Source: JBCBTJ01 sp039818665
Lineage (GTDB): Bacteria > Pseudomonadota > Alphaproteobacteria > Caulobacterales > Hyphomonadaceae
Direction of reading: 5' to 3'
NCBI GenBank assembly: GCA_039818665.1
Contig: JBCBTJ010000023.1
Coordinates: 1-50,786 of the forward strand
Length of the DNA: 50,786 nt
Shown here: in pieces, positions 7,872 to 16,867 of the stretch
How the letters are laid out: each line of letters starts with the position of its first letter
Numbering within the stretch: the first letter of the stretch is position 1
The notes under the pieces: model-generated
Seen by the model: only the letters and a program-made list of their open reading frames with translations
Told to the model about the DNA's origin: nothing
Database searches by the model: none
Program-made: the position numbers and the translations under genes

Positions 7872-7905
7872 TTGTTAAGGGCGGCTTGATCGCCGCCGCC
7901 GCGCG

Positions 7906-10557
7906 CTAGCGCAAAACAGCGCGCACGGCTTCCAACGCGTCTTCGGCCTTCGCGCCGTCCGGACCGCCCGCCTGGGCCATGTCGGGGCGCCCGCCGCCGC
8001 CTTTGCCGCCCACGGCCGCGCTGGCGGCGCGCACGAGATCGACCGCCGAGAAACGGTCGGTGAGGTCGTCCGTCACGCCCACGGAAACGGCCGCTTTGCC
8101 ATCGGTGACGCCGACGAAAACGGCGACGCCGGAGCCGAGCTCGGCTTTGGCCTCGTCGACCAGGCCGCGCAGATCCTTGCCGCCGACGCCTTCAGCGACG
8201 CGGGCGATCAGTTTCACGCCGCCGACCTCTTCGGGCCCAGCCGGCGCGGCGCCCCCGCCGCCCATGGCGAGCTTTTTCTTCGCCTCGGCAAGCTCGCGCT
8301 CCAGCCCGCGGCGCTCGTCGACCAGGGCGGAGACGCGGCGCGGCAGGTCTTTAAGGGGCGTCTTGAGCTGCTCGGCGAGGTCAAGCGCGACTTGACCTCG
8401 CCCCTTGAGGAAGGCGAGCGCTTCGGCGCCGGTCGCAGCCTCGATGCGGCGAACGCCGGCCGACACGCCGCCTTCGGACAGGACCGCGAAGACGGCGATG
8501 TCGCCGGTGCGCGCCACATGCGTGCCGCCGCAGAGCTCGACCGAATACGGACGATCGGCGACGGCGAGATCGTCGCCCATGGACAGGACGCGAACTTCAT
8601 CGCCGTACTTCTCGCCGAAGAGGGCGAGCGCGCCGGCTTCGATGGCCTTGTCCGGCGACATATGCGCCGTGCCGACATCCGTGTTTTGACGAATGACCGC
8701 GTTGACCTGGTCCTCAATGGCCTCGATCTCGGCCGGCGTGGCGGGCGCGCCGTGGGAAAAATCAAAGCGCAGGCGATCTTCTTCGACGAGGGAGCCCTTC
8801 TGCGTGACATGCTCGCCAAGCACGCTGCGCAGCGCCGCGTGCATGAGGTGGGTGGCCGAATGATTGGCGCGGATGCGGGCGCGGCGGCCGGCGTCGACGT
8901 TCAGCGCGGCCTCGCCGCCCACGGCGATCTCGCCCTCGACCAGCTCGCCGATATGCGCGTGCAGCGCGCCGGCGCGCTTTTGAACGTCCCGAACGACAAA
9001 GCGCGCGCCGCTGTCGAAAATGATCTCGCCATGGTCGCCGGCCTGGCCGCCGCTTTCCGCATAGAAGGGCGTTTGGTCGAATAGGAGCTCGGCTTGGCCG
9101 GGCGCGAGGCGCTCGACCGCGGCGCCGCCCGCGACGATGGCCTGCAGGCGGCCCGCGCCGCCGACGCCGGGGCGGCCATATCCGGTGAAATTCGTCGCGC
9201 CATGGGCCTCGAGGAGGTCGAACCACACCCCCGCCTCGCCCGCATCGCCGGAGCCTTGCCAGGCTTCGCGCGAGTCGGCCTTCTGGCGGGCCATGGCGGC
9301 CTCGAACCCGGCCTCGTCGACGCCCAGCCCGCGGGCGCGGAGGATGTCTTGGGTGAGGTCCACCGGGAAGCCATAGGTGTCGTAAAGTTTGAAGGCGGTC
9401 TCGCCGGGCAGCGCATCGCCCTGCCCGAGCGGGGCGGCCGCCTCCTCGAGCAAAGCGAGGCCTCGGCCGAGGGTGCGCTGGAAACGGGCCTCTTCTTGCT
9501 CCAGCGCGTTTTCGATCGCCGCGCGGGCGCGCGTGAGCTCGGGATAGGCCGCGCCCATTTCGCCGATCAGCGCGCCAGTCAGCTTGTGCATGGCCGGTTC
9601 GCGCGCGCCGAGCATATGCCCGTGGCGCATGGCGCGGCGCATGATCCGGCGCAGCACATAGCCGCGGCCCTCATTAGACGGGGTGACGCCGTCGGCGATG
9701 AGAAAGGCGCTGGCGCGCAGATGGTCGGCGATGACGCGGAAAGAGGCGAGCGCTTCACCCGCGGCTTTCGCGCTGTAGACGTCTTCTTCGGCGGCGATCA
9801 GCGCGCGGAAGAGATCGATGTCGTAATTGTTGTGCACCCCTTGCAGGACGGCGGCGACGCGTTCGAGGCCCATGCCGGTGTCGATCGAGGGTTTGGGCAG
9901 ATCCTTGCGGACCCCGTCCGCGCCCTGGTCGTATTGCATGAAGACGAGGTTCCAGATCTCGATGAACCGATCGCCGTGCTCGTCCGGACTGCCGGGCGGG
10001 CCGCCGGGCACGTCTGGCCCATGGTCGAAAAAGATCTCCGAACACGGACCGCACGGGCCCGTATCGCCCATGGACCAGAAATTGTCGGATGTGGCGATGC
10101 GTATGATCTTGTCGTCGGAAAAGCCAGAGACTTTTTTCCAGATGTCGGCGGCTTCGTCGTCTTCAGCAAAGACGGTGACGAGGAGCTTGTCCGGCGCGAG
10201 GCCAAGCTCTCGGGTAACGAGTTCCCAAGCAAAGGCGATCGCGTCATCCTTGAAGTAATCGCCGAACGAGAAATTGCCCAGCATTTCAAAGAAGGTGTGG
10301 TGGCGCGCCGTATAGCCGACATTGTCGAGATCATTGTGTTTGCCGCCGGCGCGGACGCATTTCTGCGAGGTCGTCGCGCGCGGCGCGGGCGGTTTTTCAA
10401 GACCCGTGAAGACGTTCTTGAACGGCACCATCCCGGCATTGACGAAGAGCAGGGTCGGGTCATTGTCCGGCACGAGCGGCGCGGAGGGGCGGCGCATGTG
10501 CCCTTTGCTCTCAAAATAAGAGAGGAAACTTTCGCGAAGTTCGTTGACGCCGGTCAT
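7906..10557 (-). CDS. alaS: Alanyl-tRNA synthetase
   Basis: Charges tRNA-Ala and edits mischarged Ser/Gly. The 883 residues show the class II catalytic core at the N-terminus (FLSYFESKGH, then VNAGMVPFKNVFTG), the tRNA-recognition region (residues about 250-460), the editing domain with HSATHLMHAALR and CGGTHVARTG as metal-binding residues, and the C-Ala dimerisation domain with GGGGRPDMAQAGG near the end. The length is typical. The ATG at 10557 matches the family start MTGVNELRESFLSYF. It lies 89 bases downstream of recA in the same direction, with a promoter-like sequence in between, an arrangement seen in other alphaproteobacteria. Confidence 0.98.
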   Translation of the reverse strand: MTGVNELRESFLSYFESKGHMRRPSAPLVPDNDPTLLFVNAGMVPFKNVFTGLEKPPAPRATTSQKCVRAGGKHNDLDNVGYTARHHTFFEMLGNFSFGDYFKDDAIAFAWELVTRELGLAPDKLLVTVFAEDDEAADIWKKVSGFSDDKIIRIATSDNFWSMGDTGPCGPCSEIFFDHGPDVPGGPPGSPDEHGDRFIEIWNLVFMQYDQGADGVRKDLPKPSIDTGMGLERVAAVLQGVHNNYDIDLFRALIAAEEDVYSAKAAGEALASFRVIADHLRASAFLIADGVTPSNEGRGYVLRRIMRRAMRHGHMLGAREPAMHKLTGALIGEMGAAYPELTRARAAIENALEQEEARFQRTLGRGLALLEEAAAPLGQGDALPGETAFKLYDTYGFPVDLTQDILRARGLGVDEAGFEAAMARQKADSREAWQGSGDAGEAGVWFDLLEAHGATNFTGYGRPGVGGAGRLQAIVAGGAAVERLAPGQAELLFDQTPFYAESGGQAGDHGEIIFDSGARFVVRDVQKRAGALHAHIGELVEGEIAVGGEAALNVDAGRRARIRANHSATHLMHAALRSVLGEHVTQKGSLVEEDRLRFDFSHGAPATPAEIEAIEDQVNAVIRQNTDVGTAHMSPDKAIEAGALALFGEKYGDEVRVLSMGDDLAVADRPYSVELCGGTHVARTGDIAVFAVLSEGGVSAGVRRIEAATGAEALAFLKGRGQVALDLAEQLKTPLKDLPRRVSALVDERRGLERELAEAKKKLAMGGGGAAPAGPEEVGGVKLIARVAEGVGGKDLRGLVDEAKAELGSGVAVFVGVTDGKAAVSVGVTDDLTDRFSAVDLVRAASAAVGGKGGGGRPDMAQAGGPDGAKAEDALEAVRAVLR

Positions 10558-10598
10558 GGCCGCCCTTTCTCAAACCGGCGCCCCGACGCCGAAAAGGG

Positions 10599-10627
10599 CA
10601 TATAAAGGCGGGCGTCGGCCCCGCCAA
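10599..10627 (-). promoter_or_regulatory. Possible promoter of alaS
   Basis: On the minus strand TTGGCG (10627-10622), a 17-base spacer and TATATG (10604-10599) lie in the recA-alaS gap. Spacing is ideal and the -10 is reasonable, but the -35 matches only TTG plus context. alaS may also receive read-through from recA. Confidence 0.35.
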
Positions 10628-10646
10628 GCGCGGCTTGCGCCCGGCC

Positions 10647-11735
10647 TCAGCCCTCCATCGCCGCCGGGCCGTCCTCATCCTCGTCGGTCTCGCCGGTCAG
10701 CATGTCTTCGGCGAGCTGGCCGGCGTTGCGGCGGATGGCGGTTTCGATCTCGTCGGCGATGACGGGATTGTCTCTTAAGAATTGTTTGGCGCGCTCGCGC
10801 CCCTGCCCGATCCGTTCGCCATTATAGGAGAACCAGGAGCCGGACTTTTCGATGAGATCGCCTTTAACGCCAAGATCCAAAAGTTCGCCGGTCTTGGAGA
10901 TGCCTTCGCCGTAAATGATGTCGAACTCCACCTGGCGGAACGGCGGGGCGACTTTGTTCTTCACCACTTTGACGCGGGTCTGGTTTCCGATCACCTCGTC
11001 CTTGTCCTTGATCTGGCCGATGCGGCGGATGTCGAGCCGGACGGAGGCGTAAAATTTCAAAGCGTTGCCGCCCGTCGTCGTCTCCGGATTGCCGAACATG
11101 ACGCCGATCTTCATCCGGATCTGGTTGATGAAGATGACCATGCAATTGGATTTGGAGATCGAGCCCGTGAGCTTGCGCAGGGCCTGGCTCATCAGGCGCG
11201 CCTGCAAGCCTGGCAGACTGTCGCCCATATCGCCTTCCAGCTCGGCGCGCGGCGTGAGCGCGGCGACCGAGTCGATCACCAGCACGTCCACCGCCCCGGA
11301 GCGCACCAGCGTGTCGGCGATCTCCAGCGCCTGCTCGCCTGTATCGGGCTGGGAGATTAAGAGATCGTCCAGATCGACGCCCAATTTGGCGGCGTAAATC
11401 GGATCAAGCGCATGCTCGGCGTCGATAAAGGCGCAGACGCCGGCGTTTTTCTGGGCTTCGGCGACGCAATGCAAAGCCAGGGTTGTTTTCCCTGAGCTTT
11501 CCGGACCGTAGATCTCAATGATCCGGCCCTTCGGCAGGCCGCCGATTCCGAGGGCGAGATCGAGCCCGAGGGAGCCCGTCGCGATCGCCTCGATATCGAG
11601 CGCCTGACGGTCGCCCAGGCGCATGATCGATCCTTTGCCGAAGGAGCGTTCAATATTGCCGAGCGCCGTCTCCAGAGCTTTTTGCTTATCCACGCCGCTG
11701 ACCTCATCCACTAGCTGCAGAGCCGGTTTGCTCAT
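10647..11735 (-). CDS. recA: Recombinase A
   Basis: The DNA strand-exchange ATPase of homologous recombination and the co-protease that triggers LexA self-cleavage. The 362 residues contain Walker A GPESSGKTT (77-85), Walker B LVIDSVAAL, the L1/L2 DNA-binding loops around MGDSLPGLQARLMSQALRKLT and FINQIRMKIGVMFGNPETTTGG, and an acidic C-terminal tail. Length is normal. A LexA-type box overlaps the probable promoter at 11806-11820. The gene is divergent from the DUF2093-peptidase pair. Confidence 0.99.
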   Translation of the reverse strand: MSKPALQLVDEVSGVDKQKALETALGNIERSFGKGSIMRLGDRQALDIEAIATGSLGLDLALGIGGLPKGRIIEIYGPESSGKTTLALHCVAEAQKNAGVCAFIDAEHALDPIYAAKLGVDLDDLLISQPDTGEQALEIADTLVRSGAVDVLVIDSVAALTPRAELEGDMGDSLPGLQARLMSQALRKLTGSISKSNCMVIFINQIRMKIGVMFGNPETTTGGNALKFYASVRLDIRRIGQIKDKDEVIGNQTRVKVVKNKVAPPFRQVEFDIIYGEGISKTGELLDLGVKGDLIEKSGSWFSYNGERIGQGRERAKQFLRDNPVIADEIETAIRRNAGQLAEDMLTGETDEDEDGPAAMEG

Positions 11736-11805
11736 GAGTCGCCTCCTTCATCCACTGGCGCGCCGGGATTTGCAAGGCGCGCCCCCGCGGCGTTCAACGC
11801 AGTTT

Positions 11806-11820
11806 GTACCATATTTGTTC
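11806..11820. promoter_or_regulatory. LexA (SOS) box in the recA promoter region
   Basis: GTAC-N7-GTTC, one mismatch from the alphaproteobacterial SOS box GTTC-N7-GTTC. On the recA strand it overlaps a plausible promoter (TTGCTT, 16-base spacer, TATGGT), so LexA binding would block recA initiation. It lies about 70-85 bases upstream of the recA start. Confidence 0.7.
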
Positions 11821-11901
11821 ACCGGAACAAAGCAAAAACTTCTGCTTGGAATTTGCACGCGGACGCTTTATGAGGATCGGCAAACAGGGCATAAGGCCGT
11901 C

Positions 11902-12123
11902 ATGTTGAACAGAGTCGAACGCGAGCCCGGCGAGGCGCGGGTGAAGTATCTGGACGGAGATCTGCGCGTGATCTCCCACGGCGACTTCGTTGTCTGCGCC
12001 GTGACGGGGCGCAAGATACCGCTCGCAGCGCTGCGCTATTGGAGCGTGGACCTGCAGGAAGCGTATATCGACGCGGAGGCGGCGATGACGCGCTGGCGCG
12101 AAACGAAGGGCTGGACGACATGA
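11902..12123 (+). CDS. DUF2093 family protein
   Basis: A 73-residue conserved alphaproteobacterial protein of unknown function. The core KYLDGDLRVISHGDFVVCAVTGRKIPLAALRYWSVDLQEAYIDAEAA matches my memory of DUF2093: a short domain with a CAVTG turn, an IPL-x4-YWSV segment and a final helix. It has no signal peptide or membrane segment. The ATG at 11902 is chosen because the longer open frame would run back through the recA promoter and into recA. Its stop overlaps the start of the M23 peptidase gene (ATGA), so the two are translationally coupled. Confidence 0.85.
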   Translation: MLNRVEREPGEARVKYLDGDLRVISHGDFVVCAVTGRKIPLAALRYWSVDLQEAYIDAEAAMTRWRETKGWTT

Positions 12124-13007
12124 TCGTGCTGCGCGACGTGGTGTTTTGGCTCACGAGCCTCTGGTTTGCGGGCCTCGCGCCCGCCGCCGCCAACAGCGAC
12201 GCCGCGCCGGTCATTTCGTGCGACGGGATTATGGTCCAAGGCGGCATCGCCATTTGCCACACGGACCCGGGCGCGGCGGTCTCAACCCCGGACGGCGCGA
12301 TCCTCATTGCGGATGAAGCCGGCAAGGCGGTGATCGGTTTGAGGCGCGACGCGCCGGAATCACTCGTTTTGACGGCGTCGACCCCGGCCGGCCTCGCTGA
12401 GACGACGTTGAGCGTCGCGCCGCGGCGCGACGAGCGGACGGTGGTGCGCGGCGCGTCGTGCGACAAGATCGACGCGCGGACAGACGAGCAGAAGGCCCAC
12501 GCAGCGCGCTCTTGGGAGAAAAAGCAGGCTGGATGGGCCGCGATCCGGCCCGGCGACGGCCCGGCCAACGGATTCATAGAGCCGGCGGAAGGGCGGATGT
12601 CCTCGCCCTTTGGCTTTACAAGGCGCTATGTGACCGTTGGCTGCCCCGAGAAAGAACGCCCGCATCTCGGCTACGACATCGCCGCCCCGGTGGGCGCGCC
12701 GATCATCGCGCCGGCGGCGGGCGAAGTGATCCTCGCCGAAGAGGATCTCTATTATGAAGGCGGCACGGTCTTTCTCGATCACGGCCACGGGCTCGTCTCG
12801 ATCTTCCTGCACATGTCGAAATTGGATGTTGCGATGGGCGATGTGGTGGCCGCCGGCGAAAAGCTTGGCGAGATCGGCGCGACCGGCCGCGTAACGGGCC
12901 CTCACCTGCATTGGGGCGTGAAGTGGCGCAATCCGTCGACGGACGACCGCAGCGGGGACTTCTACATCGATCCCGCTTTGCTGTTGCAATTGCCGCGCGC
13001 GCCTTAA
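12120..13007 (+). CDS. Exported M23 family metallopeptidase (LytM domain)
   Basis: A 295-residue predicted cell-wall endopeptidase or amidase activator. Residues 1-24 look like a Sec signal ending PAAA. The C-terminal LytM domain (about 155-290) has the zinc and catalytic residues in place: His182 and Asp186 in HLGYD, His231 in LHMSKL, and His262/His264 in PHLHWGV. With all ligands present it should be a true zinc enzyme rather than a degenerate EnvC/NlpD-type activator. The N-terminal part is Cys-containing and unrecognised. It is coupled to the DUF2093 gene by a 4-base overlap; the next gene, cysK, is 88 bases away with its own AGGAGG ribosome site. Confidence 0.9.
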   Translation: MIVLRDVVFWLTSLWFAGLAPAAANSDAAPVISCDGIMVQGGIAICHTDPGAAVSTPDGAILIADEAGKAVIGLRRDAPESLVLTASTPAGLAETTLSVAPRRDERTVVRGASCDKIDARTDEQKAHAARSWEKKQAGWAAIRPGDGPANGFIEPAEGRMSSPFGFTRRYVTVGCPEKERPHLGYDIAAPVGAPIIAPAAGEVILAEEDLYYEGGTVFLDHGHGLVSIFLHMSKLDVAMGDVVAAGEKLGEIGATGRVTGPHLHWGVKWRNPSTDDRSGDFYIDPALLLQLPRAP

Positions 13008-13095
13008 GCGCAGCCTCGCCAAGTGTTTAGGATGCGGCCTGTGGCCTCGCCGTCACAGGTTGGGTAGAAGGCGGTCATAGCCAGGAGGCCCCGCC

Positions 13096-14076
13096 ATGAG
13101 CACCGAAACCACCAGCCTGACATCCCGGAAGACCAAGCCGCGCGGCGAGATTTTCGATTCGATCCTCGACACGATCGGGGCGACGCCGCTGGTGCGCTTG
13201 CCGCGCCTGCAACAGGACGAAGGTTGGAAGGGCGAAGTGCTCGCCAAGCTCGAATTCTTCAACCCGATCGCCAGCGTGAAGGACCGGATCGGCGTCGCGA
13301 TGATCGAGGCGCTGGAAGCGCAGGGCAAGCTCGAGCCGGGCGGCGTGCTGGTCGAGCCGACCTCCGGCAATACCGGCATCGCGCTGGCCTTCGCGGCCGC
13401 CGCCAAGGGCTACCGGCTGATCCTCACCATGCCGGAATCCATGTCGATCGAGCGGCGCAAAATGCTCGCCCTGCTCGGCGCGGAACTGCACCTTACGGAT
13501 CCGACCAAGGGCATGAAAGGCGCGATCGCCAAGGCCGAAGAATTGGTGGCCGACACGCCCGGCGCGGTGATGGCGCAGCAATTCGAGAACCCCGCCAACC
13601 CGGCGATCCACGAAGCGACGACAGCGGAAGAGGTCTGGGCCGATACGGGCGGCGAGCTGGACGTGTTCATGGGCGGCGTCGGCACGGGCGGCACGCTGAC
13701 CGGCGTCGCACGCGTGCTGAAACCGCGCAAGCCGGGCCTCAAAATCGTTGCGGTGGAGCCCGCCGCGAGCCCTGTGATTTCCGGCGGCGAGCCCGGCCCG
13801 CACCCGATCCAGGGCATCGGCGCCGGGTTCATTCCCGGTAATCTCGACACCGCGCTCGTCGACGAAACGGTTCAGGTCGCCAATGAGGACGCCATGGCGA
13901 TGGCGCGCAAGCTCGCCCGGATGGAGGGCGTGCCCTGCGGCATCTCTTCCGGAGCGGCCGTGGCGGCCGCCGGCCAAGTCGCCAAGATGGACGGCATGGA
14001 GGGCAAGCGGATCGTCGTGATCATTCCAAGCTTCGCCGAACGCTATCTCTCAACGGCGCTTTTCGACGGGCTTTAG
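13096..14076 (+). CDS. cysK: Cysteine synthase A (O-acetylserine sulfhydrylase)
   Basis: PLP enzyme that makes cysteine from O-acetylserine and sulfide. The 326 residues include the PLP lysine Lys62 in NPIASVKDR, the substrate loop TSGNTG (89-94), the phosphate-binding GVGTGGTLTG and the C-terminal GISSGAAVAAA. The KPRKPGLKIVAVEP segment is typical of CysK. It carries an N-terminal extension of about 17 residues. AGGAGG lies upstream of the ATG. The stop overlaps that of the convergent oxidoreductase by 3 bases. CysM or cystathionine synthase is less likely given the motif spacing. Confidence 0.93.
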   Translation: MSTETTSLTSRKTKPRGEIFDSILDTIGATPLVRLPRLQQDEGWKGEVLAKLEFFNPIASVKDRIGVAMIEALEAQGKLEPGGVLVEPTSGNTGIALAFAAAAKGYRLILTMPESMSIERRKMLALLGAELHLTDPTKGMKGAIAKAEELVADTPGAVMAQQFENPANPAIHEATTAEEVWADTGGELDVFMGGVGTGGTLTGVARVLKPRKPGLKIVAVEPAASPVISGGEPGPHPIQGIGAGFIPGNLDTALVDETVQVANEDAMAMARKLARMEGVPCGISSGAAVAAAGQVAKMDGMEGKRIVVIIPSFAERYLSTALFDGL

Positions 14077-15041
14077 GGCTCCAAAATCGTCGCGCCGCGG
14101 GTTTGGCGGGACTCGATCGCGCGGTGGGCGTCGGCGATTTCGGTCAGTTTGAAGCGCTGGCCGATGTCGGCGGAGATGACGCCGGAACGCAGGGCGCCGA
14201 ACAGGGCCGCCGCGCCTTTGGCCGCGCCCTCGCCGGCGAAGAAGTGAAACAAGGTCGGCCGGGTGAGGATGAGCGAGCCGCCCGCCGCGAGGCGCCCGGG
14301 CTCAATCGCGGGCGCGGGACCGCTGGCGTTGCCATAGCTCACCCACCAACCGCGAGGCTTGAGCGCGGCGAGCGAAGCCTCGGCGCTGTCCTTGCCGACG
14401 CTGTCATAGGACACGTCGACGCCGGCGCCGCCGGTGAGTTCGCGCACGCGCGCGGCGACGTCTTCGTGGGCGAGGATGATCTCGCTCGCACCGTTCGCGC
14501 GGGCGGCGGCGGCCTTCTCCTCCGTCGAGACGACGCCGATGACGCGCACGCCGAGCGCTGCGGCCCAAGGCACGAGCAGCGAGCCGACGCCGCCGGCGGC
14601 CGCCCAGACAAGCGCCGTGTCGCCCGGCCCGGCGCGGCGGATCTCGAAGAGCAGCATCCAAGCGGTGAGCCCTTTCAGGGTCACCGCCGCGGCGGTGTCT
14701 TCGGACACGCCGTCGGGTAGAGGCAGCATGGTCGCCGCCGCGCCCCGATAGTGCGACGCATACGTCCCGGCGCCCAGATAGCCGACGCGGTCGCCCGGTT
14801 TGATATGATCCACGCCCTCGCCCACCGCCTCGACAACGCCGGCGCCTTCCGAGCCCGGCACATAGGGCAGCTTCACGGGATAAAGCCCGGTGCGGTGATA
14901 GGTGTCGATGAAATTGAGGCCGACGGCCGTTTGGCGCACCAGCGCTTCGCCGGGGCCGGGTTCTTGGAGGTTGACGCTCTCGCGCTTGAGCACGTCCGGC
15001 CCGCCGGTTTCGTGCATGCGAATGACATAGGGATCGGTCAT
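14073..15041 (-). CDS. Quinone oxidoreductase (NADPH:quinone reductase, zinc-independent MDR)
   Basis: A 322-residue medium-chain dehydrogenase/reductase lacking the zinc-binding Cys set. Features are the N-terminal GroES-like part with GLNFIDTYHRTGLY (QOR signature), VPGSEGAGVVEAVGEGV, and the Rossmann motif AAAGGVGSLLVPWAAALG. By family it transfers electrons from NADPH to quinones or reactive carbonyls in the cytoplasm. It is divergent from rnhB, with a 35-base gap between start codons. Confidence 0.9.
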   Translation of the reverse strand: MTDPYVIRMHETGGPDVLKRESVNLQEPGPGEALVRQTAVGLNFIDTYHRTGLYPVKLPYVPGSEGAGVVEAVGEGVDHIKPGDRVGYLGAGTYASHYRGAAATMLPLPDGVSEDTAAAVTLKGLTAWMLLFEIRRAGPGDTALVWAAAGGVGSLLVPWAAALGVRVIGVVSTEEKAAAARANGASEIILAHEDVAARVRELTGGAGVDVSYDSVGKDSAEASLAALKPRGWWVSYGNASGPAPAIEPGRLAAGGSLILTRPTLFHFFAGEGAAKGAAALFGALRSGVISADIGQRFKLTEIADAHRAIESRQTRGATILEP

Positions 15042-15076
15042 GGCGTCCTCCGGAGACTCGGTGTTTTATCAACTGG

Positions 15077-15648
15077 ATGAGCACTTTAGAGCCGGTCTGC
15101 GGGATTGACGAGGCGGGGCGCGGGCCCTGGGCGGGGCCGGTCTGCGCCGGCGCGGTGATCTTGGATCCAGGCCGGCCGATCGCGGGGCTGACGGATTCCA
15201 AAAGGCTCGCCGAAAAGCGCCGCTTGCTCTTAGAAGCCGAGATCAAAGCGAGGGCGGCCGCTTGGGGTCTTGGCTGGGCCAGCGCGGCGGAGATCATATC
15301 CGCCAGGCGACCCATCTCGCCATGCGGCGCGCGGTGGAGGCGCTCGGGATGGCGCCCGCTTTCGCGCTGGTCGACGGGAACGATCCGCCGAGCGGCCTGG
15401 CCTGCCTGTCGCGCGCCGTGGTGAAAGGCGACCTGACGGAGCCGGCGATCTCGGCGGCCTCCATACTTGCAAAATGCGCGCGGGACCGGCTGATGGCCGA
15501 GCTATGCGAGGCGCACCCGGGCTACGGCTTCGCCAAGCACAAGGGCTATGGCGTCGCCGCCCACGCCGAGGCGTTGGCGCGGCTGGGCCCCTGCCCCGAA
15601 CACAGAATGAGCTTCGCGCCTGTCGCGCGGACGGCCAAAGCGGCCTGA
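15077..15648 (+). pseudogene. rnhB: Ribonuclease HII, interrupted by a frameshift
   Basis: RNase HII removes ribonucleotides from DNA. The N-terminal frame (from ATG 15077) gives VCGIDEAGRGPWAGPVCAGAV and TDSKRLAEKRR up to AAEI near 15295. The C-terminal part continues in another frame (about 15298-15648) as IRQATHLAMRRAVEALG, LVDGNDPP, AISAASILAKCARDRLM and GYGFAKHKGYG. All four active-site acidic residues exist, but split between frames. Compared with the usual EIDELNILxAT segment, about four residues (D-x-L-N) are missing, consistent with a net 10-base deletion near 15293-15298. In frame 1, translation would end at 15424. It is either a real recent inactivation or a sequence error; codon use and motifs on both sides look normal. 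Confidence 0.85.
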
Positions 15649-15717
15649 CGCGCCGTCATCAAACCGCTCACAAATCCATGATATCGTTTCGACTCCGAAA
15701 CAAGGGGGCGGACGAAT

Positions 15718-16779
15718 ATGGACGCGGACATCGACGAAGCGAAATTGGAAGAGCTCGCCGGCAAGGCGATGGGGGACATTGCGGGCGCCATGGGCGTGCT
15801 GATGGCCTATTTGGGCGATCAGGCGGGCGTTTATCGCGCGCTGGAGGAGGCCGGGCCGATCACGGCGGCCGGCCTCGCCGGCAAGCTCGGCATGAATGAG
15901 AAATACGTCCACGAATGGCTCTCGGCGAACGCGGCGCTCGGATACGTCACCCACGATGCGGCGACCGAGCAGTTTTCGCTCACGCCGGAGCAGGCGCTCG
16001 TCATGTGCCGCGAAGGCCACCCTGCCTGCATGCAGGGCTTTTTCATGTCCATTCTCAGCCAGATGGAGACGCACGACAAAGCTTTGGCGACCTTCAAGTC
16101 CGGCGAAGGGCGGCCGTGGGGTGATCAGTCCGAGTGTTGTTTCTGCGGGACGGATCGATTCTTCCGCCCCGGTTATGAAGCGAATTTGCTGGCGAGCTGG
16201 ATCCCGGCCCTTGAAGGCGTCGAGGACAAGCTAATGGCCGGCGCGAAGGTGGCCGATATTGCGTGCGGGCATGGCTCGTCGACGGTCTTGATGGCCAAGG
16301 CGTTCCCGAACTCAACCTTCCACGGCTACGACTTCCACGAGCCCTCGATCGAGAAAGCCCGCGCCCGCGCCGCTGAACACGGCGTGACGAACGCCGAGTT
16401 CCATGTGGCGACCGCCCAGGACTATCCGGGCGAGGAATACGACTTCGCCTGCATTTTCGACGCATTGCACGATATGGGCGACCCGGTCGGCGCAGCGGCG
16501 CACATCAAGAAGACGCTGAAGCCAGACGGAACCTTCATGCTGGTCGAACCGCTGGCCGGGGACGCGGTGGCCGACAATCTGCATCCGCTTGGTGCGATCT
16601 ATTATTCCTTCTCGACAACGGTCTGCACGCCTTGCTCCCTGTCTCAGGAGGTCGGCTTGGGCCTTGGCACGCAGGCCGGCCAGAAACGGCTCACCGAAGT
16701 TCTGAACGAAGGCGGGTTCGGCCATGTGCGGCGCGCTGCGGAGACGGCGGCCAATATGGTGCTGGAGGCGCGCGCCTAG
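15718..16779 (+). CDS. SAM-dependent methyltransferase with N-terminal winged-helix domain
   Basis: A 353-residue predicted class I methyltransferase. The N-terminal 95 residues look like a winged helix (AGLAGKLGMNEKYVHEWLSANAALGYV), the dimerisation module of Rv2258c-like and O-methyltransferase proteins. The SAM-binding core includes motif I VADIACGHGSS (178-188), GYDFHEPSIEKARA as motif II and FDALHDMGDPVGAAAHIKKTLKPDG further on. A Cys-rich stretch ECCFCGTD (139-146) precedes the core. The substrate is unknown; small hydrophobic or polyketide-like acceptors are known for the family. It lies downstream of rnhB and upstream of an oxidoreductase, each with its own ribosome site. Confidence 0.88.
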   Translation: MDADIDEAKLEELAGKAMGDIAGAMGVLMAYLGDQAGVYRALEEAGPITAAGLAGKLGMNEKYVHEWLSANAALGYVTHDAATEQFSLTPEQALVMCREGHPACMQGFFMSILSQMETHDKALATFKSGEGRPWGDQSECCFCGTDRFFRPGYEANLLASWIPALEGVEDKLMAGAKVADIACGHGSSTVLMAKAFPNSTFHGYDFHEPSIEKARARAAEHGVTNAEFHVATAQDYPGEEYDFACIFDALHDMGDPVGAAAHIKKTLKPDGTFMLVEPLAGDAVADNLHPLGAIYYSFSTTVCTPCSLSQEVGLGLGTQAGQKRLTEVLNEGGFGHVRRAAETAANMVLEARA

Positions 16780-16867
16780 CGGATCATCAAGTCCGGGGCG
16801 GCGTGCGCGCTTGCCCCGCCTGCTGCGGCGGCTAGGGTCTTTTCCAAACAAGGGAAGGACGCGCGCA

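Noticed and set aside
7880..7897. Hairpin GGCGGC-TTGATC-GCCGCC after alaS as a terminator
   Set aside because: Only a 6-bp stem with no T-run in a GC-rich gap; such stems are common by chance here and transcription may continue into the lipoprotein gene.
9094..10605. Plus-strand open frame of about 500 codons opposite alaS
   Set aside because: It lies entirely antisense to a certain alaS and has no recognisable domains. Its Asp/Glu/Ala/Arg-rich composition is typical of the shadow frame of a GC-rich gene.
15290..15300. Programmed ribosomal frameshift in rnhB
   Set aside because: There is no slippery heptamer or downstream stimulatory structure, and four conserved residues are missing at the junction. 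This indicates a deletion rather than recoding.
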